Assembly: GCA_018136815.1 (NCBI GenBank)
Contig: CM030943.1
Location: 1,541,975 to 1,605,974 of the forward strand
Reading direction: 5' to 3'
DNA from: Isochrysis galbana
Taxonomy: Eukaryota > Haptophyta > Isochrysidales > Isochrysidaceae
DNA: 64,000 nucleotides
In this document: in pieces, positions 31,315 to 42,163 of the stretch
Layout: every line of letters begins with the position of its first letter
How positions within the stretch are numbered: the stretch's first letter is position 1
The notes under the pieces: model-generated
Told to the model about the DNA's origin: nothing
The model's input: the letters and a program-made list of their open reading frames with translations, nothing else
Databases searched by the model: none
Translations under genes and position numbers: made by a program

Positions 31315-33812
31315 TCACTTGCGAGGGCTCGGAGGCGGGTTTCCGTTCCGAAGGGCTTGGTCGCGCTCGAAAAACCAGTTCACCTTGGAAGTGGCTTGCT
31401 TCCGGGCACGCTCAGCATGGCTATCCGCGCGCTTGGATCGGCGTTGTGCGGCGATCGCTGCGTCCGGCCGCAGATTGCCCGACTTGGCCGCCTGCGACCA
31501 TCGGAGGGAGCTGCGTGTGCCGGTGAAAAGCTCTTTTAAATCGGCCTCAAAGAGTGACAGATCGCCATACGAAGCCTCGATGACGCCGAGCATGCGGTCC
31601 CTCTCCATGTCGATAGAGCACTGTGCCTCCTCCAAGCAAAAGGCGTCGGCGCCGTCGCCCTCGGAGCGCCACAGTGTTCGGAATGAGCCACCGCGGACAC
31701 GAACGTGCGGGCTCCCGGCCGTTTCCACGTTGTCATCGGCTTGAACGGCGTGCGTCCTCACGTCGAGGAGAATAATGTCGCCCACGGAGCCACCCATCGC
31801 TAAGAAGCAGAAGATCTCCATAATGCACCACAAGCGGCGGCAGTACGTGTTGCCAGCCAGCACGATCAAAACCTTGCACGCGCTCGCCTGGAGGTGTGGC
31901 GAGGGAACAGGGTTGGCCAGGTCGGGGGCGGGTGGAACTTTGGGGAGATGGGATAGGTGGGTCGGTGGGAGAGAGCAGGTTTGGCGAGGCGCCCGCGGAC
32001 TGCGTGGAGTTCAGCAGTCGGCGACGGCGCAAGGCAAGCTCCCAGCAAGCCATATGAGCGGACCGGACTCGGCACGCGGAGTGGGCGGTGTAGGTATCGC
32101 GCGGAACCCTCTCGCGCCCACGCAGCGCACATAGATGGGCACATAGGCGAGCGAGACATCGAGGTCCTTGCGGTCGATGCACGCCTTGTCGAGCCACATC
32201 ATCGGCTCGCGGCCATAGATGTGCCTGAAACGCTCTGCCCACCGCGCTAGAGCAGCATACCTGGGTGTGAACGAGGCGAGCGCGCGTGGGCTCGTGCACT
32301 CATACGCAAGGGCAGGCCGCGTCGCGTCGCCCATGAGGCACAGGTGGGGTTGGAAGCATAGAGGCCGTGTCGGCCCCGAGCTTGGGGGTGCGCCGCGCGC
32401 ACTTTGCTTGGCCGTCATCGCTCCATGAGTGCGAGATGAAGGCGTCCACTTCGTTCAAGGCCGCCGGCTTGCGCGCCGCGATGAGCTCGATGCGCTCCGT
32501 GGGGCTAAGCTCAGAACGAGCGAGGTGCGATGGCTTCAGGTCGCAGAACGCGATGGCGCGGAAGCGCGCCGCCGCCTCGCGCACGCGCTTATCGCACAGG
32601 GCGTCCGTCCCGCCCATTAGAGACGCTATCGCAGCCAGCGAGCGCGTCTCGCCCAGCGAGTTCTGGAAGGAGAAGGTGTGGGACGAGTGAGCTGATATGA
32701 CGAGAAGTGCCGAGCGGGACGGGAATCAGAGATGTGCTATGTTGTGGGCCGCTGGGCGCGCGCACACCTTCTCGAGACCCCACTCGCCGACGAATCGACG
32801 GAGCCGGCCGCGGTTGGCAGGCGTGAGCATCACGCAACAAAAGAAGATGCACGCCTGCGCGAGGAGAACCATGTAAAGCTGAGGGGCGAGGGAATAGTAC
32901 GGAGACTCCTCGCCGTCTAGGCTCACAACCGTCTTCTCCAGCATGAAACCGAAGGGAAGGAGCACTGTGATGAGACCCGTAGTCTGGGTCACCAATCGTT
33001 GTGCGCGTGCAAGGGCACGTCGCGGGTTCTGGTGCGAGTTGAAGAAGAGAGCCATGAACTGGCCATGGGCGGCGCGGAGGTAGGCAAAGATCCCAATGCT
33101 TATCATGGGCCATATGGCGAACGCATAGCGGGCCGACGGCTTCCCTTGGCGCGCGAGCTCGAGAGCGATCGGTATATGCGTAAAGGCGAACTCGCAAGTC
33201 ATCTGGAGGGTTGGGGGGTGAGAGTGAGTCCCATGCACGCGGTAGGCGCGGACGCCGCGTGGTGCTGAGGGCAGCTCGCACCTCAACACAAATAACGGAG
33301 GTGAGTGCGAATAGTGCCCCCAACAAGACGCGTACGGCGAACCGGTCGGTCGGCCTCAGGATCAGAATGGGCGCCATCACGCAGCCGCAGCGTGCCAAGG
33401 CATAGAGAGCCTGCAGGACGGTGCTTGGCTCGGAGTCGTCAGCGGCCTGCGCGACGCTTAGAGTGGTCGACCCCGCCCCGACAGACCCAAACACACGCAT
33501 TCTGAGGAAGCGAATGAGGTCGAGCACCATCGGCGCGAAGCCTGGTATGGCGCAGCTGAGCAGCAAAACAGTACTGGCCGTGGTGACCCTCCACCGCTGG
33601 CGCTCTTCCGCCCTCGCGGCGCGCAAGAGCCCGCCAAGCAGCCGCTCGATGGCCTCGTTGGCCTCACCTCCTAGCGTCACCCTAGTTGGCTGTCGCCCCG
33701 GCGACCAGTTGACGCCGATCAGCGCGATGGCCAGGAACAACATGAGCGGAAAGATGAGGAGGACATCATACCACGAGAGCATAGAGGTTGTGGCCGCAGC
33801 GTAGTACTTCAT
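31315..33812 (-). CDS. Polytopic membrane protein with C-terminal TIR-like domain, copy 1
   Basis: Five exons: 33812-33282, 33202-32768, 32662-32403, 32260-32122 and 31887-31315, about 645 residues. The first about 320 residues contain six or seven hydrophobic segments (for example VLLIFPLMLFLAIALIGV, VLLGALFALTSVICVEV, VLLAQACIFFCCVML) and the motif MAPILILRPTDR. A linker ending NRGRLRRFVGEWGLEK follows. The cytoplasmic part has VDAFISHSWSDDGQAK (about 395), MMWLDKACID (about 431) and VLIVLAGNTYCRRLWCIMEIF (about 466-481). The order matches a TIR fold, and Glu 479 in WCIME aligns with the catalytic Glu of NAD-cleaving TIR domains (WCLDEL in plants). The conserved tail RMLGVIEASYGDLSLFEADL is shared with the second copy. 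Function is not known; NADase or signalling activity is inference. Confidence 0.82.
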
Positions 33813-34869
33813 CGCAGCGGCCCGATGGGCAGAGGGCGAGCGGCCGCTGCGCGGGGCGAATCCACGGGGCGGCGAGCGGGGCCAGTTGTGTACGCACGAG
33901 CTCGCGAGACGGCTCTGGAGAGGGGCGAGACAGGGGAGGGCGGGTGCGAAGGCGAGGGGGAAGGGAAGGGGAAAGGGGGCAGAGAGAGGGAGAGGGGCGA
34001 CGGGGGAGCGAGGGGCGTTGGCGCGGTGTGTGCCCGACCCGCCAGAGAGGCAGGAGAGCAGAGACCGCGCCCAGGGAGAAGGGAGGGGTAGAGGGGAGGG
34101 GTAGAGGGGAGGGGGAGGGGGAGGAGGGGGGAGCAGGGCGTAAGGGGACGAGGGGGGGGGAGGGGGGGGGGGGGAAGTGAGGGGAGCGAATGAAGCGGGG
34201 CGGGGGGGGGAGGGGGGAAGGGGGGGGGGGGGGGGGCGGGGAGGGGGGCGGGGGGCATAGGGCACGCGATACTGCGGTGGTGTGAGCGGCGCGGGGGGGT
34301 AGGGCGAGAGCAGTGGGCGAGGGAGAGAGCAGCCCGCGAGGACGGCCGCGGCTCCGCGGGGGAAGCCGCCGGAACCGAGTTGCAGAGGCATGGGCGGCCT
34401 TGAAGGTACTCGTGGAACATCTGGGCCATCCTCTCGGCGCGGAGTGCGGAAGCCACCAAACACGCTCTCTTGTCTCTTGGACGGTGTCTGCCGCGCGGGG
34501 GGGCCATGCCACAAAACGGCGCAACCGCCTTCTTTCGAGCCACAAAACACAGTCGAGCTCCACCACGAATCGCGGGGGTTTCAATCGAAAGCTCGACGAC
34601 CCGACCTGGGCGAAACAACCTCAGATGAAACGGTCGAACGGCTGCGGCGCACGCCACTCCTCGCCATCACGCGGCGGCCGTGTGCACACGGAGGCGGCGC
34701 CTCGGCGCCACCGCCCGAAACGGACTCGCGGCGCCGGGCGCCGGCCAACGTCTTTGCATTTCTTTCGATGGCACTACTCGCCTAGGTGAAGCTCTGAGCA
34801 TGACTGGCAGGTGGTGCTCTGCCTCCTTCGTGCTGGAGCAGCGCTTGTTGTCGTTCGCGACGACGAAGA

Positions 34870-35000
34870 AGCATAAAAAAAACTTCTTAATAATCTCGCC
34901 GCGCGCGCGACCCTGCACAGTATCTTCGCAGCCACGCCCGCTTCCTTTCTCTCCCCCTCCACCTGCCTTGCGGCTCGTCCCCTCGTGCTCTACCTAGGGG
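34870..35000 (-). repeat. Dispersed repeat R1, copy
   Basis: AAAAACTTCTTAATAATCTCGCC, then CAGCCACGCCC, CCTTGCGGC and CTCTACCTAGGGG; closest to the copy at 59400-59560. Confidence 0.7.
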
Positions 35001-35339
35001 CTGGGTGTAGTGGGTTTCCAGTGGCAGACGGTGTGTACCGGTTCTCGACGGCCTGGTTCACGCCTTCCTCCTGTGCCTTCGGGCTACCGGCTGATGTGTG
35101 TTTGTGTTGTATTCAGGCCTCCTGGCAGGAATATTTCGGCATGGGCACGTGCCTTCGTCGTTATATATCGTCTTCTATGTTCGTCTTGGTCGCTCCAGGC
35201 GTGCAGATTCGGATTCTCCCTGGGCTCAGATCCTGGTCCGCCGATTTTCGTCTCGAAATTCGAAGATCTGAGTTTTATTTTTACCGTTACGGTAATTGTC
35301 CACGCGTTTAAGGTAAGAAATGCAGGTAACAGAACTGGG

Positions 35340-35470
35340 CCCCCCTCTGCAGTTCCCCCTCCCTTCTGCAGTTCCCCCTCCCTTCTGCAGTGCCCCCTCC
35401 CTTCTGCAGTTTCCCCTCCCCTCTGAAGTTTCCTCCCCCCTTCTGCAGTTCTCACCCCCTCTGCAGCTCT
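35340..35470 (+). repeat. Minisatellite, unit about 19-20 bp
   Basis: About six imperfect copies of TTCTGCAGTTCCCCCTCCC. Confidence 0.85.
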
Positions 35471-35485
35471 TCTCCCTCCCCTCCC

Positions 35486-35554
35486 TCCATTCCCTGATTT
35501 TCCCGGGCCAGGCCGGGAAAAATACGTGAATGTGAGGGAGGATTGGGTCAGTGT
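35486..35554 (+). repeat. 69-bp duplicated block, copy 1
   Basis: Identical to 36256-36324, including TTTTCCCGGGCCAGGCCGGG and TACGTGAATGTGAGGGAGG. Contains a GC-rich palindrome. Confidence 0.9.
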
Positions 35555-35854
35555 TGGGATCTCAACCCCCTCGGCAGTTTCTTCCCCCCCCCCTCCGCCG
35601 CTCCCCTTCCCCCCCCCCCTCCGCTCCTCCCCTTCCCTTCCGCTGTTCCCCCCCCCCTCTGCCGTTCCCCCCCTTCCGCGCGGTCTTCCCCCCCCCCTCC
35701 GCGCGCCGAGACGGCGGTCTTCCCCCCCCCTCCGCAGATTTCCTTCCCCCCCCCTCCGCCGCTTCCCCCCCCTCCGCGCGCCGAGACGGCGGCTCTCTTC
35801 CGCGTCCGCGCGTTGAGGCGCCGTCTTCTCTTCCCTCAACCCCCCGCGCGAAAG

Positions 35855-36040
35855 TCCCCCAGCGCGTCCCTCAGCGTTCCCCAGCGTCCCTCAGCGTCTC
35901 CCAGTGTCTCTCAGCGCCCCCCCCCTGTCCGTCAGCGATGTCCCGCAGCGCGTCTTGCAGCGTCCTTCAGTGTCCTTCTGCGTCCTTCAGCGCTGTCCCG
36001 CAGCGCTTCCTTCAGCGTCCTTCGGCGCTGCCTCGCGAGA
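35855..36040 (+). repeat. Minisatellite, unit about 10 bp
   Basis: Repeated CAGCGTCCCT / CAGCGTCCTT words, about 15 imperfect copies. Confidence 0.8.
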
Positions 36041-36129
36041 CTCGAGGCAGGACTCGCGAGGGCACTGGATTTTACTCTGTAGTCCAAAACGGAGTCCGAA
36101 TTGTGTTTTGACCCCCCGAGCCCTCGTTA

Positions 36130-36218
36130 GCCTCCACTGCCCCCTGAGCTGCCCCTGCTGGCCCTCTGGGCGCCCCTGAAGGACCTCTGAGAGCAGGCCA
36201 TGGCGCGCCCTCTGCAGT
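36130..36218 (+). repeat. Dispersed repeat R6, copy
   Basis: AGCCTCCACTGCCCCCTGAG through GAGCAGGCCATGGCGCGCC is almost identical to 61144-61233 (one difference seen). Confidence 0.85.
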
Positions 36219-36255
36219 TTCCCCCCCCTTCCGCAGCTCTCCTCCCTTCCCCCTC

Positions 36256-36324
36256 TCCATTCCCTGATTTTCCCGGGCCAGGCCGGGAAAAATACGTGAA
36301 TGTGAGGGAGGATTGGGTCAGTGT
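36256..36324 (+). repeat. 69-bp duplicated block, copy 2
   Basis: Exact copy of 35486-35554. Confidence 0.9.
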
Positions 36325-38111
36325 GGCGATTCCCCCCTTCCGCGGTTCCCCCCCCCTTTCCGCAGCTCTCCTCCCTGTGATCTCTTGATCAAGAAGACCT
36401 TTCTTTGGATGACGGCGGGACATAGTCCCGGTAGGCTGGGCTTCGGAAGCTGATCGCCTCAACTTCACCGACCTCTGACTCATCATCTCGAAGGTGAGAA
36501 GGAGGATCAAATTGAATCAAAGGGAGGGGACCTTCCTCCACCTCATTGGCCAACTCAGCGACGCCGAAGTTGACTTCATGTGGGAGAGGGTCGAGCACGA
36601 AGGAAAAAGAGGAAAGAAAAGGGAAAGAGGAGAGGGGGCCCGTCGCCTCTCCTCACGTGAAGAGAGGGAAATCTCACAGGACTTAGAAAGTAAACGTAGG
36701 AGAGGACGGAGGGGCATCCGTAACACGCCTCAAATCATGATGCGTCTCTAGCAGACCAAGTGGAGGCGTGGAGGCGTCCGTGATATGTGATATGCTGCAA
36801 CACAACCGCAACAAGCGCATGTGACGTGTGAGTAATGTGGGATATGTGATGTGTGGAGATGTGGGATGTGGGGGGCAAATAAATAGATGGATAGATGGAC
36901 TCATATGATCATATGATAACATGATAGCCCACAACATGCAATATGATGCAATACGTGATACTATATAATACTAAACTACTATATACATAGAGATAGAGCG
37001 AGCCGTGCGTAGCGGATATCGGATCTCGGATATTTTTGTGGATATTTGGGCTGTTCGCTCGGCGGATACTTGGCGAATATTTTGATGGATATTTAGGTAG
37101 ATTTTCGTGGATATTTGTGCCAACCCCTATTTGGCGCAGACTTTGCTGCACTAGACTAACAGTCCTCTTAGGCCTCAGGGGGTGTAGAAGAAAGACTGGC
37201 TAGGTCTGTGCCTCGCGCGTGTGCTGTGTAGGGGCCCAACATGTAGGCTTTCCCTATGGGATGCGGCTGGTGGCCGCTCTGATTCTCTGGGGTGGTGGCC
37301 ATTGGTGGCAGCAAGGAGGCGGTGGAGTGGGCGGGCCATGCTGGTGCACGCTAGCCTTGCTGGTGCGCAGCTGTCCGAGGGTTGCACGGGACGCGTCTCG
37401 TGCTCACCTTGGTCGGTGGGGCGCCCTCTCGCGGGCACGTCGATTGCGTGGCGTCGAGCATGGCCCGATAGTGCGTCGCGGCAGGGTGGCGGCAGGAGGG
37501 GAGGGGAGCGGCGCGCGCTCCGTGACCCTATCAGTTTACTAATAGTTGATCATAAGATGCGTGTACACCTAGCTGTATACATACACGTGGAGGCGACGTG
37601 TTTGCTGGGAGGTTACAATTTTGATAAGTAAGCCTATCGATTTCCACAAGGACTGTGGGAGCGAATAACACAGCGCATCTCCATTGTGCATCACTCATGG
37701 GGAAATGGTCAGCCAACGACAACACGCCCACACGAAGCAAGACAAGGCCGAAAAAAAGAGGACAAGGACAGGACTGACCGAAAAATGCTAAGTAAGAGGG
37801 ACGTATAGTAAGGAGTGCGAGGAATGTGACACGAGGCCCGTCCGGTGCCGGTGTGCTCTTGCTTGCTTGTGTTAGTTCATTGTTTCGGAAGGGCCGACAC
37901 GACTCCACAACAAGAATCGGCAGTCGTCCCGTTAAGGTCGGACGCACGAAAATTGGAAGAGGATCCCATGTCCATCAGGAAGTTTGAATTGAAAACGTAA
38001 GCTGTTCTCGGCCCGGCGCACGGCGTCGTCGGTGGCCCACACGAGCCTCGAACCCAAAATGGCAGGCGCCAGCTTGAGGATCTGCAGCCAAGCCTAGGAA
38101 TTATCAGCAGG

Positions 38112-40558
38112 CTATGCAACCTTCCTTGCGGATGTCCGATTGGGAACTTCCTGTTGTTCAAAATGCTGTTGTTGCGAGTGCAACCTTGTGGCCGGATGCG
38201 TGCGCGCAGCGTGGTTGTCGTCGCGTTGGGAGCAGCAGACCTCACCTGATCTACGCCATACGTTGCCCGAGTAGGCCTCTTGAGACCAGCGGCGCGAGGA
38301 GCGCGCGCTTGCAAATAGGGCTTGCAAGTCGCCTTCGAACAAGGAGATGTCGCCGTACGCGGCCTCGATAACGCCGAGCATGCGATCGCGCTCGTCAGGC
38401 AGGGTGCACTGCGCTGCTTCAAGATTGATGTCCTCATTGGTGCTGGTCCCTGCTATTGAGCGCCAAAGGACACGGAAGGAGCCACCGCGCACACGCAGCG
38501 TTTCCGCCGTGCGCTCAGTGCCTTCGGATGGCGTTGCAGGGCTGCAGCCATTCCTGGCCGAATTTGTGCGCACGTCCAACAGGATAATGTCACCGACAGA
38601 GCCGCCCATCGCCAAGAAGGAGAAGATCTCCATAATGCACCACAGGCGACGACGGTAGGTGTCGCCCGCCAGCACAATAAGTGCCTTGCATGCGCTTGTC
38701 TATGAGTGGAATGGTGCGGCTGCGCGTGAGAGGGGACGAGTGGGGAGCTAGGCAGACAGACGGCACGGCGCATGATTTCTTACGCAAGTACGGGAAGTGC
38801 TCGCCCGCCCATCGCGCACATAGATGGGCACATAGGCCAGGGAGGCGTCGAGGTCCTCCCGGTCAATGCACGCCGTCAAGCCATAGCTGTGGGCTGCGAC
38901 CGTGAATCTGTACAAAGCGCTCCGACCACTCTTTCAGGGCGACATACCTAACACCATAAGGCACACGTTTCGGTGTTGCAATAGATTAGACCCGCTCAGC
39001 CCACGTACGCTCAATCACTCTTGGTGGCCACCGTGCGGCATCACAGTGGTGGTGCAGTTCAGAAGGAATAGGTGAGTGATTGAGGGATGCCAATTGTCGG
39101 CGGAGGTAGAGGCTTGCAGCTCAGCACGGCGAGCCGCTTACTTTGCGCGCCCGTCATCGCTCCATGAATGGGAAACGAAGGCGTCGACGTCGTTGAGCGC
39201 GGCCGCTCTGCGTGCGCCAACAAGCTCGAAGCGCTCTTTGGGCGTAAGGTCTGAGCTAATAAAGTGCTCGGGGCGTAGCGCAGAAAAAGGAATGGAGCGG
39301 AATCGCGCAACCGCCTCGCTCACACGCGACTCGAGCTGGGTCCCGTCGCCGCCGCCCAGTAATAGTGAAATGGCAGCGAGGGAGCGCGTCGAGGCGACTT
39401 CGCTCTGTCGACATAAGGGTGAGGATGGACGAGGTTGGGGGGATCGGCAAGCACATGTGACAAAGCTAGCACTCATGCGGTCCCCATTAGTGGAGATGTG
39501 GCACCTGCTCGAAGCCCCACTCGCCGATGAGGCGGCGGATTCGGCCACGGTTCTTAGGTGTAAGCACGACGCAAAGAACACATGCGCACGCAGGTGCACA
39601 CACTGCCAGCTGGTGCTGCCTCATGAGGTCGGCGTACGGCGAGTTGGTCTCGCGGTCTACAGAGATGATTCGATTGTCCAAGAAAATCGCTACGCAAAGG
39701 GTGATCGCCGTGACACCCGCCAACAATGCAATTGCCCGCTGCGCCTGAGCAAGCGCGCGGCGAGGATTACGCATGGCGACGCGTGTCAGTGCATGCCACA
39801 GCATCAGGCCCGCAATGAGGCAGCTGGAAAGTCCTCCGAAGCAGCAGGCCGCCTCCATGAGTCTCAGGTTAGCAGATGGCTTTTCCCAGCCCTCTAGAAT
39901 CAGCGGCACCAGCGTGCAGGTCAACTCTGTCGCAGTCTGCGCAGAAGGTTCGGGAGAGACAAGTGGCGTTCTACTCGCATGGTTCGCCACAATCCAATCC
40001 AACCACAGCTAGATCAAACACACTTCCATACAGCCGGGCAAGAGATCGCACCTCTACAATAATGCCGATGACCATTACAAGGATGGTGGCGAGCACAATA
40101 TGAAGCGCACGGCGATCGGTTGGCCGGAGGATCAGAATGGGGGCCAATATGCAGCAGCCGCGAGCTGCGAAAATGAACGAGGCGAACCATTCGTCTGAAT
40201 TGCCGCTGGTAGTTTCTGATTGTAAGTGATCGGAGAGGAAAAAGCCCATGTATGCAGCAAAGGCGGGTGCCGTGCTCATCGCGGAGCAGGCAAAGAGGAG
40301 CGTGTAGCCAAAGCTATGGATGCGCGATCGACGAACCGCCTCGGCGGTGTAGGCACGCTTGAGGCACAGACAAAGTCTCTCGAGCGGCTCTCGCGCCTCT
40401 GGTGGTGGTATGGGCGGCGCAGGCGCCCCATTCTTGTAGCGCAGGTGCAGCTGGAGCACGCGTCCAACCAGTGCACACATCCCGATCAGCCAGAGCCCCA
40501 TGAATATGGAGAGGCTGACAGCGGGCAACTGGCCCACACTATAGTAGGGTGTCGCCAT
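38112..40558 (-). pseudogene. Polytopic membrane TIR-like protein, copy 2, with a 2-bp frameshift
   Basis: Paralogue of the gene at 31315-33812 with the same exon plan and phases: 40558-40052, 39936-39505, 39404-39142, an exon from 38947, and a last exon from 38699 to at least 38112. Shared motifs are LAPILILRPTDR, NRGRIRRLIGEWGFEQ, VDAFVSHSWSDDGRAK, VLAGDTYRRRLWCIMEIF and RMLGVIEAAYGD. In the fourth exon the bases for WLDKACID lack two nucleotides between 38874 and 38875 relative to copy 1. This removes the Lys and puts a stop three codons later. Everything downstream remains conserved, so the loss is recent, is a sequencing error, or is bypassed by splicing I cannot see. The donor of exon 4 and the true 3' end are uncertain; a final exon near 38090-37950 is possible. 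Confidence 0.75.
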
Positions 40559-41726
40559 GGCTCTGCTTCGAGAGCGTGCCTTGCCCGAGGGCTGCTGCAG
40601 TTGCGTAGCTGACGGCTACGCGCTCACCCTCAGTTTCGCGCCGTCAGCCGCCGCCAAGTGTGAACCTCAAACCCACGAGCGGTCCCAGAGGACTCGCAGC
40701 CACGTGAGAGTTAGGGCAGCTCCAGTACCTCCGCGCCGTGCCCTTCGTTCACCCTCCCGCGGCCTCGACGTCCGTCAGGGGGCGCGCACGTGGGTCTGCA
40801 GCACCTCCTCACAATGCCCCTCGTCCACCGCCGCTGCAGCCCTGCGAGCCCTTGGCCCTTCTCCCCCCAGACAACCACACGAAGACACGCAGAAGAGAGT
40901 CCTGCCCCGTTCTTCTTTCTCCTCTCCCACCCTTGTCCAACTTCAGCTCCTCGAACCCTCCGGCCCCCTTCTTCCCCCGTCTCCCCCGTCTCCCCCTTCT
41001 CCTCCCTCCTTCTCCTCCCCCGTCTCCCCCTTCTCCCTTCTTCCCCCTTCTCCCCCCTTCTTCCCCCTTCTTCTTCTCCCCCATGTCCTATCTCTCACTC
41101 TCTCACGTAACACGTAACCCACACCAAGGACAAGAGAGTAGAACCACTCAACCCTCTCTTGCTGTCCCACCGCCCGCCGCTCTCTCGCTCTCAACATATC
41201 CTCGCCCGTCTTTTCTCTTCTCCTCAAGTTCTCCTCGTCTCTCCGCTTCAACTGGGGGCAGGCACATCCCATCGCCAACAGCTGCAGCAATTATGCATGA
41301 AGTAAGGGGTTCTCAGAGGGATCGAAGTCCCTCGAGTCGAATCAGCCATGCGGGGGAGGCGCGATCTCCACAGCGGAAGATACGATCTTACTTACAGAGA
41401 GCCGCGCCAGAACGGCGGCAGTGGCGGGTAGGCAGGATCCGGGTGCAAGCGTGCAAACCCTCTCCCACCTCCGACGGACGCTCAACACGGCGCGGAGAAG
41501 TCTCCAAGGTGTCTGGCTCGACATGGCGGCTCTTGGCGTCTCTCAATTACTAGCCCGGTCACTCACGGGCACCATCTGTAATTGGCAAACGAGGGCCTAA
41601 ACAAGCTCCCTACCAAAGATCCTGGTCGTATGCGCATGCACCCTTGATGGTGCATCCGTACTGATATCACTTTTATCAGTACTCCTCAGTTCGCCTCGAG
41701 CTTATAACTGATATCAGAGGATTTTT
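40559..41726. other. Intergenic region upstream of TIR-like copy 2
   Basis: 40900-41100 is a CTCCCC/TTCTCC pyrimidine tract, probably the promoter/5' UTR side of the minus-strand gene. 41655-41725 contains TGATATCA and ACTGATATCAGA palindromes next to the hAT fragment. No gene is recognised. Confidence 0.5.
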
Positions 41727-42163
41727 GCGATGGTTTCACTCGCGAGGTCGTGCAAGTTTTCGACCCGAGTTTTGCGGCTCAGCATGCGACGCCGGCTTCC
41801 GTGGATGCCTTGGCAGCGATCACCCCCTTAGGCATGCCTGATGATGAGGGGGGCATGAATGCCAACACTCTGAAGGCTCAACTGCCTGCCTATTTGGCCG
41901 CCGCTGCCCATGCCGCAGTCAACGCGATGGACGTCGATGATTTCTCCGATGCGGTGCTCCAATGGTGGCGCACCAATGGCCGTGCCTTTCCTGCGTGGGC
42001 GGCAGCAGCGCGAGTTGCTTTCGCTTTTTCTCCAACTTCTGCCTCGTGTGAGCGTGTCTTTTCTCTGTTGCGTGTGATGTATGGTGAGCAACAATCTGGT
42101 GTGCTGTCTGACCATCTGCAAGTGTCCTTGATGAGTCGGTACAACAAGAGGGTTGTGGGCTGA
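41727..42163 (+). pseudogene. hAT transposase C-terminal fragment (dimerisation domain)
   Basis: Open frame with FDPSFAAQHATP, an Ala-rich helix, then WWRTNGRAFPAWAAAAR, FSPTSASCERVFSLL and SGVLSDHLQVSLMSRYNKR before the stop. This is the canonical hATC dimerisation region, including the SxxSERxFS-type signature. The DDE core upstream is absent. The frame is intact to its natural-looking end, but the element is truncated on the 5' side. Confidence 0.82.

Larger units (their letters stand above)
33813..37870. other. Intergenic region between the TIR-like paralogues: low complexity and repeats
   Basis: 33830-34260 is G-rich on the plus strand. The long minus-strand Pro-rich ORFs here are composition artefacts. 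R1 is at 34870-35000. 35340-35470 is a minisatellite, and a 69-bp block is duplicated. 35855-36040 is a second minisatellite and R6 is at 36130-36218. 36780-37150 is AT-rich with ATATGTGATA words. Nothing gene-like was found. Confidence 0.6.

Noticed and set aside
33809-34657. Minus-strand ORFs of up to 282 codons, Pro/Ser/Leu-rich
   Set aside because: They lie in G-run low-complexity DNA upstream of the TIR-like gene and have no domain pattern; the ORF containing the first TIR-like exon starts properly at 33812.
35340-36040. Regularly spaced repeats considered as a CRISPR-like array
   Set aside because: Units are contiguous, without unique spacers, in a eukaryotic genome; they are minisatellites.
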